From Eucalyptus grandis (lineage: Eukaryota; Streptophyta; Magnoliopsida; Myrtales; Myrtaceae): a DNA stretch of 64,000 nucleotides. Shown here piece after piece: positions 10,925-22,651 of this stretch. The translations under genes were made by a program, and so were the position numbers. The notes beneath the pieces are model-generated. The model made no database searches. It was not told where the DNA came from and worked only from the letters and a program-made list of their open reading frames with translations. The stretch is from the NCBI RefSeq assembly GCF_016545825.1, contig NC_052618.1, positions 2,482,461 to 2,546,460 of the forward strand. The letters are read 5' to 3'. The stretch's first letter is position 1. Every line of letters starts with the position of its first letter.

Positions 10925-11846
10925 TGTTGGAGAAATCTTCGTGAAGTGTTTTGAAGTTGACAAAACGTTTCCATCGTCTAGTCGAAGGTCTCAGACTACG
11001 TTAGTTAAAGTCTGAAGACTTCCGGACAGCCGACTCAAGACTCAAAGTCTATCCTTATTGATCTCTAATCCGTTGAAGAAAGGTTATCCGGAATGGATGT
11101 TTTGTTCAGGATTTAACCTTATCATCTGGAGAAGATCTAGTGGTTGGAGAAGACGTATCGAATCCTTTGATTGATCAAGATTGATTCAATGACTGAAGAT
11201 TCGATGATTGTCTAAATATTATTGGAAGGTTCTACTTATGGAAACCGAGATCCCGATTGTATGGGCGAACGAGGATTGATGGGCTATCAACACGTTCCTT
11301 TAATAGCTCGAACAATCTTCCTAATTGATTCCGTCCAACGGGTAGATTGGAGGAATTCCTTTGGTAAGTGCCAACGGGTATGATGGTATAAAGGAGTATA
11401 TAAGGAAGACGTTCTTAGTTGTTCGAGGTGTGCGCGATAGAAGAATTCCAAAGTCTAAAGCTCCTATTTGTTTAGATAAATCCTTTGAGTGAATACTTGT
11501 ATACAAAAGAGAGTCTATATTTGTGAGAGACCTTGAGGAGGTGTGGTAAAACATCTACACTGTGGAATCAAGGCAAAGCTGTGCTGTAACTTCTCTTTTG
11601 ATCATAGTGAAATCCAGCCGGTGGGCTGTCAGTGTGGAAGAGTGGACGTAGGCTTGGAATAAGCCAAACCACTATAAATCCTGTGTTCAATTTTCTCTTC
11701 CTCACTCTCTCTACCTCAATCGTATTTCATTTTGTTAATTAAGAGAGAATTTACTTTCTATCATATGTTAAGAATCGCTTCCGTATATCGATAAATTGTT
11801 TAGGCACCTATTCACCCCCCTCTAGGTACTCATACTAGCAATATCA
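10925..11846 (+). repeat. 3' LTR of the copia element
   Basis: This 922 bp LTR starts TGTTGG and ends TATCA, and is followed by the target duplication CTTAG. It aligns with the 5' LTR over its full length. The differences cluster in the first 350 bp. Confidence 0.95.
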
Positions 11847-11851
11847 CTTAG

Positions 11852-13370
11852 AACACTAGAGAATTGAGCTTGTGCATTTTGACTTGCAAATGTAATCTAG
11901 GATCGCTCGGTTCATAATTGCAGCAGCTTATTTTTTTTTTTTTTGTTCACCTTTTTGAGGGAAAATGTGTTGAGATTAATAACATAACTTAAGAGTGGTG
12001 AATAAATTATTTGCTAAACTCCACGATTTTTTATTGTGGAAGATAGCAAGTCGTATCTAGATAGTACCAGAGACCAAGTTGAAAGTAACAAGTAGGCTAG
12101 TGCAACTATTAGATAGATATAGACGATAATGAGCAAATGTAAAACAATATGCGACAATTTATAGCAATTCAACTTTCTTCCCAAACGTATGTATGCTTTC
12201 TTGAATAACAACCTTAACATGGGCAGATTATAGTAATCTTCAAAAAAAGTTACGATCGTGCAACTCCTATTACAAAATAGATCCCACTATCAAAACGCAA
12301 GTACTACTATTACTATTGTACACTTTGTCTTATTACTGATTATAATATCGCAAATCACAAGAATGTAATTTCGAGTGAGCAGTAGCACAATTTGCTAAAC
12401 AGAGAGATGATGATAACAAAACCAGCTTTATTTATTTTTTATCCAACCCGTTTAAGCTACATTATTATTCTCTACAATGTTAACACCTGAATTTTAATCA
12501 ACAAATTAAATATCGTCTTTTTACCTTAAGACCAATTCGGACCCATTACGTCTACCCAAATTGGTGTCTTTGCCCCCATTAAACAAAATCGGACTCAAGC
12601 CTTCTCTCAAGCCCATCAAGAATAAGAGGCCCAAAACTCCAATCTACCGTTACTTACATTTCTCTCATTTGGCCCGACACATTCCCTGCACTTCTCTTGT
12701 TTTGCCGAGGCTGAAGAAAACTAAAGCACGAAGAAGGAAGCAAGCATTGCTTTGTGCCGGAGCTGACCTCACATGAGACGTTCGAAAAGGAGAGAGCAAA
12801 AGAGGGCGTCGTTCTTGAGCAAAGGGGACGCACGCAAAGAAGAGAGGAGAGAGCTTTGGAGCTCAAAGGAACAACGAATGAACCTCCATTGTTGATCATG
12901 ACGAGCTCTAACTCCACTATTAGTCAGGATTTTAACTTTCCTCAGCCTCGGTTGTTCCATCGTCCCTCCATTAGAGCCATTGGTTTCCGTTCTCAAGTGA
13001 CGTAAGCCCCTCTCTCTTGCTAGCTGTCGCTAGAGGATGTCGGAGGGATTCGCAAAGGAGGGAGAGAAAGAGGTGAGTGCGATTTTATCAAAAGAAGGGT
13101 GTGAGTTCTTCTCCTTCTCGGCAAATTCTCGTTCGATGCCCTTCAAAGACCTCCATTAGTCGCCTCCAACCTACAACCGGTCATGCCCTCATGTGACACA
13201 ATCGAGGGCTATTGATCGTTAGATCTATTTAATTAACCCATAGTTCAATTAGGAGGTGGCTGAATTTAATTGAATTGCATAAGTGGTACAGCACGGGTGA
13301 TGCGGGCGGCAAGATCAGCAACTCCGCATTGTCGTGGAGTGAAGAGTAGCTTCGTCGTTAATGCAGCTAG
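11852..13370. other. Intergenic stretch, no recognised gene
   Basis: The first ~180 bp is the rest of the tandem repeat interrupted by the copia insertion. The remainder is AT-rich up to 12,500 and then mixed. Short open frames between 12,560 and 13,610 lie on both strands with no family motif and are probably chance. Confidence 0.5.
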
Positions 13371-13799
13371 TGTTATGGAGTCTGGGTTGATTTTTTTTTT
13401 TTCTTTTTTTGGTAGAGAGGAGTCTGGGTTGATAATTGATAGAGAGTCCTTAGAACTTGCTCTCAACAATAATTTGGAGGACTCATTTATGGATGTTGCA
13501 ATCAATTGTGCTTTTATTATATGTTGTTGGTCCTCATTCAAGCATAAAGCTCTTGTTTTGGGAACTGGAACCTCCCTCTTTAGAACTGGGAACTGCGCTC
13601 ACCCCTAGTTGGAATATGCACATAATACGCACGATGTTGGCACATCACATGCACAATGCTAGCACTACACGTACATAACACACTTAGGAATCCAACGTTA
13701 TCGTTGACTTCGATCTCAATGTTTTCTAATTCCTACAAAGTAAGTCAATCGGCACCTCATGTAAGTCAATCAATTGTGTATACATAAAGCCAGACCTAT

Positions 13800-15165
13800 A
13801 GTTGAGCAGTGAAGATGATGATTTGTCGTTGGGAATATCTAAACTCTTCTCCCTCTTTGGGTCGGCACTAGCTGGGTCCACCACCAACAAACTTCCCAGA
13901 CGTATCAAGGTAGTCTTGGCTATAACCATTCTCTTTGTCGGCTTCCTCTTTATGATCTTTGGGCCAATCTTCTTCTACTTACTATTGGGCCACTTTATCA
14001 TTAATATTGGGGTGGGCTATACCCTTACTATAGCTTTTGTCTACATTATGGAGATATCTCCCACTTTTTACTGCAGCTTGCTCACGTTGTTCTCTAAGGC
14101 AGTCATTCATTTCTTTTCTTTCCTAATTTTGTAGCATATATTTACTTTTTAAAATTTATCATCAACTTTTGTCTAAGTAAAAATTAAGGTTAGAAAATTT
14201 AAGTTAAAGAAGTTGATTATTTTTTATGCTTGTTTAGGCGTTTCAGATTTTCATGAACGGGGGTACCCTCCTTGCCTACGTCTTCCACTATTTCTTATCT
14301 AGGATGTGCACCAAATTCGCACGGTCTTACCTGTTCTATCTTAAAGGAATCCCCTTTGGCTTGGTCGCTTTTGGGGTTCTAGCCATGCCAGAATCTCCCC
14401 AGTGGCTTATCAAGCATGGTCTCATGGAGGAGGCAAGGGGCATCATGGATCGGATCTCTGACTCAAAGGAGGAGGCGGCACGTCAACTATATGAGGTCAT
14501 TAGGCAGACCAGTGGGGAGGGTGTGTGGCAGGCTGTCATCCACCTAACCCAATCAATCCTACACATGAGCATTTGTCTGTTTGGAATCTACATGTTCCAA
14601 CAAGCTTTTGGAGCTGACACCATACTTGTCTACGACCCTCTCACTTTTTAGCAGACGAACATTGTCAACCACAGGGAACAGTTCTTCCTCATAGTAGTGG
14701 ACCTTGTGAAGACCATGTTCACCCTGGTCTATGCCATTAGCATTGATTGAGTGGGTGGCAAAGGTTGATGCTCATTAGCGTTGGCGGGATGATTTTGTTA
14801 CTCGTCTCCCTGGGTGTATCCTTCACTATCATCCACCACCGCGAGGAGGTCAAGTGGGTTGGTGCCATATGCATCTTCTCATTTTTGTGCCACATGGCCT
14901 CGTTTTCCATTAGGATGGGACCGATATAATTAGTTTACAGCTTAGAGATCTTCCCGATGAGTTTGCTTGCCCGACGGTGCATTTCAATGGGCCAAGTGGT
15001 AATTGGCGAGATGTCCATAAGTTTTATGATTTTGTATAGAGTAGTCACCCTAGGGGGTGCCGCCCTCCTATTCATGTGGATGGCTATGGTGGCCTAGGTC
15101 TTTGTCTACATCTTAATGCTGGAGACAAAACAAAGGTTAATTGAAGAGATTACACAACTATTTGG
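13800..15165 (+). pseudogene. Polyol/monosaccharide transporter pseudogene, copy 1
   Basis: The intact family are 12-helix MFS proton symporters for linear polyols and monosaccharides in the plasma membrane. Here the first exon (helices 1-2) is missing. An exon from 13,800 to 14,098 covers helices ~2-4 (FSLFGSALAG; INIGVGYTLTIAFVYIMEISP). An intron runs to 14,246 and a second exon carries helix 5-6, the PESPQWLIKHG motif (14,391-14,425), the central loop and FQQAFGADTILVYDP (14,596-14,640). The donor reads GC instead of the GT found in copies 2 and 3. A TAG at 14,649 and later frameshifts and stops (for example in the D-x-x-G-R-R region near 14,745) kill the C-terminal half. Closest type: plant polyol transporter (PLT/PMT). 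Confidence 0.85.
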
Positions 15166-15690
15166 CTCATGGATAGTATGGAGCCGCGCGAGGGCCAACC
15201 AGGGGGCCAACCGAGGTGCTTGATATCGTCTTTATGATTCTAATTCTAAATTCCGGGCATACTCTATTTACTAATTTTGAAATCTCAATTAAATTTTAGT
15301 GAAGTATGATGGTTTTCAGTTGACACTATAATATTGAACATCTCAATTACATGTTGATGAAGCTGTAATCATCAAATATCACAGGCCAATATTATGCTCC
15401 CTTACCGTGTAATTAGTTCATTCAATTTATCCCATGTTTTAGGAGTGTTTTAGGAAGATCGTAATTTAAGAAGAATGATTTTCTCCATGTGAGAAAGGAA
15501 AGCAAATGGCCAATAGAAAGGGCTTTGCTAGCAAACATTGGACTTAGGAAATACGATCTTGGCGATGTAATATATATTCTTTGATCGTTCTTTTTCCCTT
15601 TCAAATGTCAATCATTTTAGGCATCTCTGGAGAGTATATCAAAGCAAATTAGAAAAATAAAAATCTCAACTAACCTCTATAAAAGAAGGT
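15166..15690. other. Tail of tandem unit 1, no gene
   Basis: Non-coding AT-rich DNA, repeated at about 17,460-17,940 and 19,750-20,230 in the following units. It contains a short conserved GATCGTTCTTTTTCCCTTT string. No gene is seen. Confidence 0.6.
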
Positions 15691-16096
15691 GTTATGGAGC
15701 CTGGGTTGATAATTGATAGAAAGTCCTTCAAACTTGCTCTCAACAAGAATTTGGAGGACTTGTTTTTGGATGTTGCAATCAATTGTGCTTCGGTTATATG
15801 TTGTTGGTCCTCATCCAAGCATAAAGCTCTTGTTCCAAGAACCGGAACCTCCCTCTTTAGAACTAGGAACCGCTCTCACCCCTAATTGGAATATGCACAT
15901 AATATGCACGATGTTGGCACGACACATCCACGATGCTAGCAGGACACGTGCATAACACACTTAGGAGTCCAACGCCTACTAGAAGTCCAATGTTATCATT
16001 AACTTCAATCTCAATGTTTTCTAATTCCTGCAAAGTAAGTGAATTGGCACCTCATGTAATTCAATCAATTGTGTATACATAAAGCCAGATCTATAG

Positions 16097-17460
16097 TTGA
16101 GTAGTGAGGATGATGATTTGTGGTTGGGAATATCTAAACTCTTCTCCCTCTTTGGGTTGGCACTAGCTGGGTCCACCTCTAACAGACTTCCCAACCGTAT
16201 CAAGGTTGTGTTAACTACAACCATTCTCCTTGTCGGCTCCCTCTTCATGATGTTTGGGCCAGGCTTCTTCTACTTACTACCGGGCTCGCTAATCATCAAT
16301 ATTGGGGTGGGCTATACCATTACTATAACTTATGTCTACATTATAGAGATATCTCCCACTTTTTACCGTGGCCTACTCCCATCGTTCCCTGAGGTAGTCA
16401 TTTCTTTTCTTTTTATTTCTTAATTTTTTAGCATATATTTATTTTTTAAATTTCTCATCAACTTTTGTTTAAGTAAAAATTAAGGTTAGAAAATTTAAGT
16501 TAAAGAAGTTGATTGTTTTTTCTACTTATTTGGGTGTTGTGGATTTTCATGAATGGGAGCACCCACCTAGCCAACATCTCCCACTATTTCTTATGCAGGA
16601 TGCGCACCAAATTCACACAATCTTACATGTTCTATTTGGGAGGAATCCCCTTTGGCTTGGTCGTTTTGGGGGTTCTGGCCATACCAAAATCTCCCAGGTG
16701 GCTTGTCAAGCATGGTCACATGGAGGAGGCGAGGGGCATCCTAGCATGGATCTCTGACTCTGAGGAAGAGGCGGCACGTCGGCTGGATGAGATCATTAGG
16801 TAGACCAATGGGGAGGGCGTGTGGTAGATTGTCATCCACACAACCCGATCAATCCTACACATGAGCATTTGTGTGTGTTGAATCTACCTATTCCAACAAG
16901 CTTCTGGAGCTAACACCATGCTTGTCTATGACCCTCGCATTTTTGAGCAGATAAGCATTGTCAACCACAAGGAACGGCTCCTCCTCCTCATAGCAGTGGA
17001 CCTTGTGAAGACCATGTTCACCCTAGTCTGTGCTATTAGCATTGATCGAGTGGGGTAGAGAAGGTTGATGCTCATTAGCGTTGGCGAGATGATTTTGTCA
17101 CTAGCCTCCCTAGGTGTATCCCTCTTTATTGTCCAACACCACGATGAGGTCAAGTGGGTTGGTACCATATGCATCTTCTCATTGCTATGCTACACGGCCT
17201 CCTTTTCCATTGGGATGGGGCCGGTAGCATTGGTCTATAGCTCAAAGATCTTCCCAATGAGGTTGTGCGCCTAGGGGTGCGATGTAGTGGGCCAGGTGGT
17301 AAGCGGCACGATGTCCATGAGTTTTATGATTCTGTATATAGTGGTCACCCTGGGGGTGCCGCCTTCCTACTCATGGGGATGGCTATGGTGGCCTAAGTCT
17401 TTGTCTACATCTTAATGACGGAGACAAAACAAAGGTCACTCAAAGAGATTACACAACTAT
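16097..17460 (+). pseudogene. Polyol/monosaccharide transporter pseudogene, copy 2
   Basis: It has the same layout as copy 1: exon 16,097-16,393 (FSLFGLALAG; INIGVGYTITITYVYI), intron, then exon from 16,543. The donor is a normal GT (16,394), but the acceptor that is AG in the other copies reads GG (16,541-16,542). The PKSPRWLVKHG motif is at about 16,684-16,715 and IDRVG at 17,043-17,057. In-frame TAGs at 16,801 and 16,826, a TGA at 16,880 and a frameshift near 17,055 break the frame. The missing first exon is shared by all copies, so the ancestor of the array was probably already incomplete. Confidence 0.85.
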
Positions 17461-18345
17461 TTGGCTCATGGACAGCATCGAGCAGTGCGAGGGCCAACTA
17501 GGGTGCTTGATATTGTCTTTATGATTTTGATTATGAATTACGGACATACTTTATTTAGTAATTTTGAAATCTCAATTAAATTTTATTGAAGTATGACGAT
17601 TTTCAGTTGACACTATAATATTGAACATCTTAATTACATGTTGATGAAGCTGTAATTATCGAATATCACAGACCAATATTATGCTCCCTTACCGTGTAAT
17701 TAGTTCATTCAATTTATCTCGTGTTTTAGGAGTGTTTTAGGAAGATCGTGGTTTAAGAAGAATGATTTTCTCCATGTGAGAAAGGAAAGCAAAGTGCTAG
17801 ATAGAAAGGGCTTTGCTAGCAAACACTAGACTTAGGAAATATGATCTTGGTGATGTATTATATATTCTTTGATCGTTCTTTTTCCCTTTAAAAGCAAATT
17901 AGAAAAAGAAAATCTCAACTAACTTCTATAAAAGAAGGTGTTATGGAGCTTGGGTTGATAATTGATAGAAAGTCCTTCAAACTTGCTCTCAACAAGAATT
18001 TGGAGGACTTATTTTTGGATGTTGCAATCAATTGTGCTTCTATTATATGTTGTTGGTCCTCATCCAAGCAAAAAGCTCTTGTTTCGGGAACTGGAACCTC
18101 CCTCTTTAGAACTGGGAACCGCTCTCACCCTTAATTGGAATAGGCATATAACACGCACGATATTAGCACGGCACATGCACGATGCTAGCACAACACATGC
18201 ATAACACACTTAGGAGTCCAACGCCTACTAGAAGTCCAACGTTATCATTGACTTCGATCTCACAGTTTTCTAATTCCTGCAAAGTAAGTGAATTGACACC
18301 TCATGTAATTCAATCAATTGCATATACATAAAGCCAGACCCACAG

Positions 18346-19705
18346 TTGAGTAGTGAGGATGATGATTTGTGGTTGGGAATATCTAAACTCTTCTCCCTCT
18401 TTGGGTCGGCATTAGCTGGGTCCACCACCAACAAACTTCCTAGCTGTATCAAGGTTGTGTTGGCTATAGCCATTCTCTTTGTCGGCTCCCTCTTCGTGAT
18501 GTTTGGGCCAGGTTTCTTATACTTACTACTAGGCCGCCTTATCATCAATATCAAGGCGGGCTATACCTTTACTATAGCTTCTATCTACATTATGGAGATA
18601 TCTCCCACTTTTTACCACGGCCTGCTCACATTGTTCCTTGAGGTAGTCATTTCATTTCTTTTCTTTCCTAATTTTGTAGCATATATTTATTTTTAAAATT
18701 TATCATCAACTTTTGTCTAAGTAAAAATATAGGTTAGAAAATTTAAGTTAAAGAAGTTGATTACTTTTTATGCTTGTTTGGGTGTTCTAGATTTTCATGA
18801 ACGGGGGGCACCCTCCTAGCCTACATCTCCCACTATTTCTTATCCAGGATGCGCACCAAATTCGCACGGTCTTACCTATTCTATCTGGGAGGAATCCCCT
18901 TCGGCTTGGTCGCTTTTGGAGTTCTGGCCATACTAGAATCTCCCCGGTGGCTTGTCAAGCATGGTCACGTGGAGGAGGCGAGGGGCATCCTAGCATGGAT
19001 CTCTAACTTTGAGGAGGAGGTGACACGTGAGCTGGATGAGGTCATTAGGCAGACCAGTGGGAAGGGCATGTGGCAGGCTATCATCCACATAACCCGATCA
19101 ATCCTACAATGAGCACTTGTGTATTTGGAATCTACCTGTTCCAACAAGCTTTTGGAGCTGACACCATGCTTGTTTATGACCCTCGCATTTTTAAGCATAT
19201 GAGCATTGTCAACCATAGGGAATAGCTCCTCCTCCTCATAGCAGTGGACCTTGTGAAGACCATGTTCACCCTAGTCTCCGCCATTAGCATTGATCGAGTG
19301 GGGCGGCGAAGGTTGATGCTCATTAGCATTGGCGGGATGATTTGGTCACTTGCCTCCCTAGGTCTATCCCTTACTATCATCCACCACCACGAGGAGGTCA
19401 AGTGGGCTGGTGCCATACGCGTTTTCTTATTGCTGTGCTACACAGCCTCCTTTTCCATTGGGATGGGGCCGATAGTGGTGTTCTACAGCTCAAGGATCTT
19501 CCCGATGAGGTTGCGCGCCCGAGGTGTGTTGCAGTGGGCCAGGTGGTAAGCGGCGCGATGTCCATGAGTTTTATGATTCTGTATAAAGCAGTCACCCTGG
19601 GGGGTGCCGCCTTCCTATTCATGGGGATGGCTATGGTGGCCTAGGTCTTTGTCTACAGCTTAATGCCGGAGACTAAACAAAAGTCACTCGAAAAGATTAC
19701 ACAAC
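18346..19705 (+). pseudogene. Polyol/monosaccharide transporter pseudogene, copy 3
   Basis: This is the best preserved copy. Exon 18,346-18,642 ends at a normal GT donor, and the acceptor TTCTAG ends at 18,790. The second exon keeps ESPRWLVKHG (18,932 onwards), IDRVGRRRLMLIS (19,291-19,330) and the late-helix string SFSIGMGP (19,453 onwards), all landmark positions of MFS sugar transporters. A one-base loss near 19,108, where copies 1 and 2 read CTACACATGAG and this one CTACAATGAG, shifts the frame. Later TAG and TAA codons end it again. It is probably not functional because helices 1-2 are absent. Confidence 0.85.
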
Positions 19706-20232
19706 TATTTGGCTCATGGACAATGTGGAGCAACACAAAGGCCAACTAGGGCTAACCAGGGTGCTTGATATCGTCTTTATGATTTTGATTTGTAATTTCG
19801 GACATGCTCTATTTAGTAATTTTGAAATCTCTATTAAATTTTAGTGAAGTATGACAGTTTTCATTTGAACACTATGATATTGAACATCTTAATTACATGT
19901 TGATGAAGCTGTGATCATCAAATATCACAAGCCAATATTATGCTCCCTTACTATGTAATTAGTTCATTCAATTTATCCCATGTTTTAGGAGTGTTTTAGG
20001 AAGATGATTTAGGAAGAATGATTTTCTCTATGTGAGAAAGGAAAGCAAAGGGCTAGATAGAAAGGGCTTTGCTAGCAAACATTGTACTTAGAAATACGAT
20101 CTTGGTGTTGTAGTATATATTCTTTGATCATTCTTTTTCCCTTTCAAATGTCAATGATTTTAGGCATCTCCAGAGATTATATTAAAGCAAATTAGAAAAA
20201 GAAAATCTCAAATAACTTTTGCAAAAGAAGGT

Positions 20233-20330
20233 GTTATGGAGTCTGGGTTGATAATTGATAGAAAGTCCTTAAAACTTGCTCTCAATAAGAATTTGGAGGA
20301 CTCATTTCTGGATGTTGCAATCAATCACTT
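20233..20330 (+). repeat. Truncated fourth unit of the transporter array
   Basis: The first ~95 bp match the starts of units 1-3, then the sequence changes abruptly near 20,327 into antisense copia RT/integrase sequence. This is a rearrangement or insertion breakpoint. Confidence 0.8.
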
Positions 20331-21600
20331 TTCCTTTCTCATTCATCTTGTTTCTAAAACCCACTTTGTTCCAATAATAGATTTGCCTTCGGGTTTTGGA
20401 ATCAGCTCCCACACATCATTGATGATGAATTGTCTATGTTCTTCCTGCATAGCTTCTATCTAGCTTTCATCAGACAGTGCTTATTCTACACCTTTTGGTT
20501 CTATCTCAGAAACAATTGCTAAAGTACTGGAGTCTTCTCTTCCCTTAGATCTGATGCGAATTCCTTCATCAATGTTGCCAATGATGAGTTCCTTGGGATT
20601 GCTTGACTTGTGCTTCCAATTGTTATTTGTCCTGAGAGTATGTTGATCCTTTGTTTCGTTTGAGTCTTCTTGTTATGCTTGTTTTTGTACTCCAGAAGTC
20701 TGAACTTCTTCGGGGGAAACAGACTTTGCAAGTTTGGAACCGGTTCAGACTCTTCAAGTTGAACCTGATTTAGTTGAACCTGCATATTTTCTTGAAATTT
20801 GACATTCATAGATTATTCCATAGATTGAGTCTTCTTGTTGAAGACTCTATGAGCTTTGCTTTTCATAGAGTACCCAAGAAAAATTCATTCGTCTAACTTT
20901 TCTTTGAACTTTCTAGATCGATTATTTGCATTCTTCAAAATAAAACACTTACAGCCAAAGACATGAAAGTATGAAATATTTGGCTTATTTTCTTTATATA
21001 CCTCATAGGGAGTCTTCTCTAGGATAGGTCTTAAAAATACCCTGTTGATAATGTAACAGGCAGTTGAGACTGCTTCTACCCAAAATCGAGAGAATATTTC
21101 ACTTTCTATCAATAGAGTTCTGGCAATCTCCTATAGAGATCTGTTTTTCCTTTCCACAACCTCATTTTGTTCAAGAGTATATGGAGAGGAGAAAACATGC
21201 TAAAAATCAGATTCATTATAGAAGTCTGCAAAATTCTGATTCTCCAACTCACCTCCATAGTATATTCTTATGCTTGAAATAGCAAAACCTTTCTCATTCT
21301 GAACTTTCTTGGCAAAGTTTGAGAAGTATCCAAAAGTCTCAGACTTGTTTGCTAAGAAGAACACCCAAGTGAAACAAGAATAATCATCCACGATTACCAA
21401 ATAATATTTCTTTCCACTAAGACTCTGAGTTCTTGTTGGTTCAAAAAGATCCATATGAAGAAGCTGCAAAACTCAATTAGTAAAAACCTGATTTACTAGT
21501 TTAAAAGAACTTCTAACTTGCTTTCCCAAGACACGAGGAGTGCATAACTCAGTCTTCTGATAAGCCAAATTAGGAAACCCTCAAACCAGCTTCTTATAAT
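20328..21600 (-). mobile_element. Antisense Ty1/copia internal fragment (pre-integrase to start of RT)
   Basis: Read on the minus strand from 21,600 down, it shows TELCTPRVLGKQVRSSFK-like pre-integrase residues, then LHMDLFEPT and DDYSCFTWVFFLA (21,465-21,340), GELENQNF, FWVEAVSTACYIINR (21,090-21,045), VFGCKCFILKNA (20,965-20,930), the variable linker, and the beginning of RT near 20,400 (NDVWELIPKP-like). It matches the Sirevirus-like element at 2.3-11.8 kb closely in motif content, but here the frame is open over longer stretches. Both LTRs and gag are absent. It joins the transporter array on one side and the RBR array on the other. Confidence 0.9.
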
Positions 21601-21807
21601 TCAGTCAACCGCCTTAGTATGCCTCACATTATTGCATCAACATTTGGCAAAAAAATCAAAACATCCAAGCACATCCAAGCACAATTGTTCAACTTAAAAG
21701 TGCAAGATTCAACTCAACAAAGCAATAAAAAAAAGAGCCAACCTGCATGAATCATTTGGTTAGGAAAATATAAGGAAGAGCAATTAACAAAACCAACCAA
21801 AACCAAC

Positions 21808-22119
21808 ATGCACGTCACAGACGCGCAACTATCGATCTTCTCATCATAGAAATTGCATCTAGGACACCTCCTCCAATTCTGCTTCTTAGCTAGCTGCATC
21901 AACATTATGTCTTCCCAAGCTCTCTCTCCCTATTACTCCTGAAACTCAGGACACACCATCCTTGCATGCCACGGCATGTTATATTGTGCACAGTATAATC
22001 TCCTGCAATTCAGACACTCCCATTCCATCACCACCATCACGCCTTGGTCGCAAATCAACAATGCCAAGAAATCCTTATGTGGGCAATAAAACCACTCTTC
22101 CTATAAAATCTTATACGTA
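21808..22119 (-). pseudogene. RBR E3 ligase exon copy 1 (IBR + partial RING2)
   Basis: Minus-strand exon from the acceptor at about 22,119: IBR residues around FYCPHKDCLALL, ECPNC, LFCAQYN, then LAKKQNWRRCPRCNFY and IDSC (start of RING2). RING2 stops after its first Cys pairs, with no CGYxFC part. The IBR-to-RING2 junction carries stops. RBR proteins move ubiquitin through a RING2 cysteine, which these copies lack. Confidence 0.85.
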
Positions 22120-22122
22120 CTG

Positions 22123-22311
22123 AAACATTGAAGGAAGAAAAAATAATCCTAAGTCTGATTAAGTGTTCATTCTTGTGTTCAGTCTGGAACTTGTCAAAGT
22201 GGGTAGACTTCTTATGTAAGATAGACTTTAACACAGAAGTCTAGCATTCTTCATAATATAACTTAGATAAGTTTTGTCAGCTTCAAAACATTATAAGAGT
22301 TTTCTCCAACA
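22123..22311 (-). repeat. LTR tip (first ~190 bp of a copia LTR), array member 1
   Basis: On the minus strand it starts TGTTGGAGAAAACTC and reads GTTTTGAAGCTGACAAAAC, homologous to the 5' end of the LTR at 2,259. It is truncated before the exon acceptor. Equivalents occur at about 22,966-23,149, 26,160-26,355, 27,868-28,062, 29,572-29,774 and 31,290-31,455. The copies always sit at the same place in the unit. Confidence 0.8.
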
Positions 22312-22651
22312 ATCTCACGATTCAGTAAACCACCTTAGTATGCCTTACATTGTTGCATCACCATTTGGCAAAAAGATCAAAACATTCAAGCACATCCAAG
22401 TACATCCAAGCACAATTGTTTAAGGAAGAGCCATAAGCAAGATACACACGGGCATAGGCAAGCATCAAGATATATTGGGTCGAAGGGATCTAACATACGA
22501 CAAATTAATTCATACGAGTGAATTGTTTGGTTAATGAACTATTCTGTTAGGGAAATACAAGGAAGAGCCATAAGAAAAACCAACCTACATGAACCTTTTG
22601 GCTAGGAAAATATAAGAAAGAGCCATAAACAAAAATCAACCAAAACCAACC

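Larger units (their letters stand above)
2259..11846 (+). mobile_element. Complete Ty1/copia LTR retrotransposon, Sirevirus-like
   Basis: The element has two near-identical LTRs beginning TGTTGGAGAAATC and ending AATATCA. It is flanked by the 5-bp target duplication CTTAG (2,254-2,258 and 11,847-11,851). A tRNA-Met-type primer site follows the 5' LTR and a purine tract precedes the 3' LTR. The order gag, protease, integrase, RT, RNase H is the Ty1/copia order. The extra coding region after RNase H, the duplicated purine tract and the ~9.6 kb length fit the Sirevirus (SIRE/Maximus) lineage; this lineage call is from general knowledge, not from a search. The coding frames carry many single-base breaks although the LTRs are very similar, so the insertion looks young but the element cannot make intact products as written. 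Confidence 0.95.
13373..20330 (+). repeat. Tandem array of ~2.3 kb units (3 complete, 1 truncated)
   Basis: Units start at a GTTATGGAG(T/C/T)(C/T)TGGGTTGAT motif at about 13,373, 15,691, 17,940 and 20,233, giving periods of about 2,318, 2,249 and 2,293 bp. Each unit has a 5' part of unknown origin, including a GATGTTGGCACG / GATGCTAGCA doublet, then a broken polyol-type transporter and a non-coding tail. The fourth unit ends after ~95 bp at about 20,327, where an antisense copia fragment begins. Confidence 0.9.

Noticed and set aside
13270..13608. 112-codon plus-strand frame before the first transporter copy
   Set aside because: It crosses a T-run, has no homology that I recognise, and only its second half (the repeated MESGLIIDRK-like leader) recurs in other units, with different ends.
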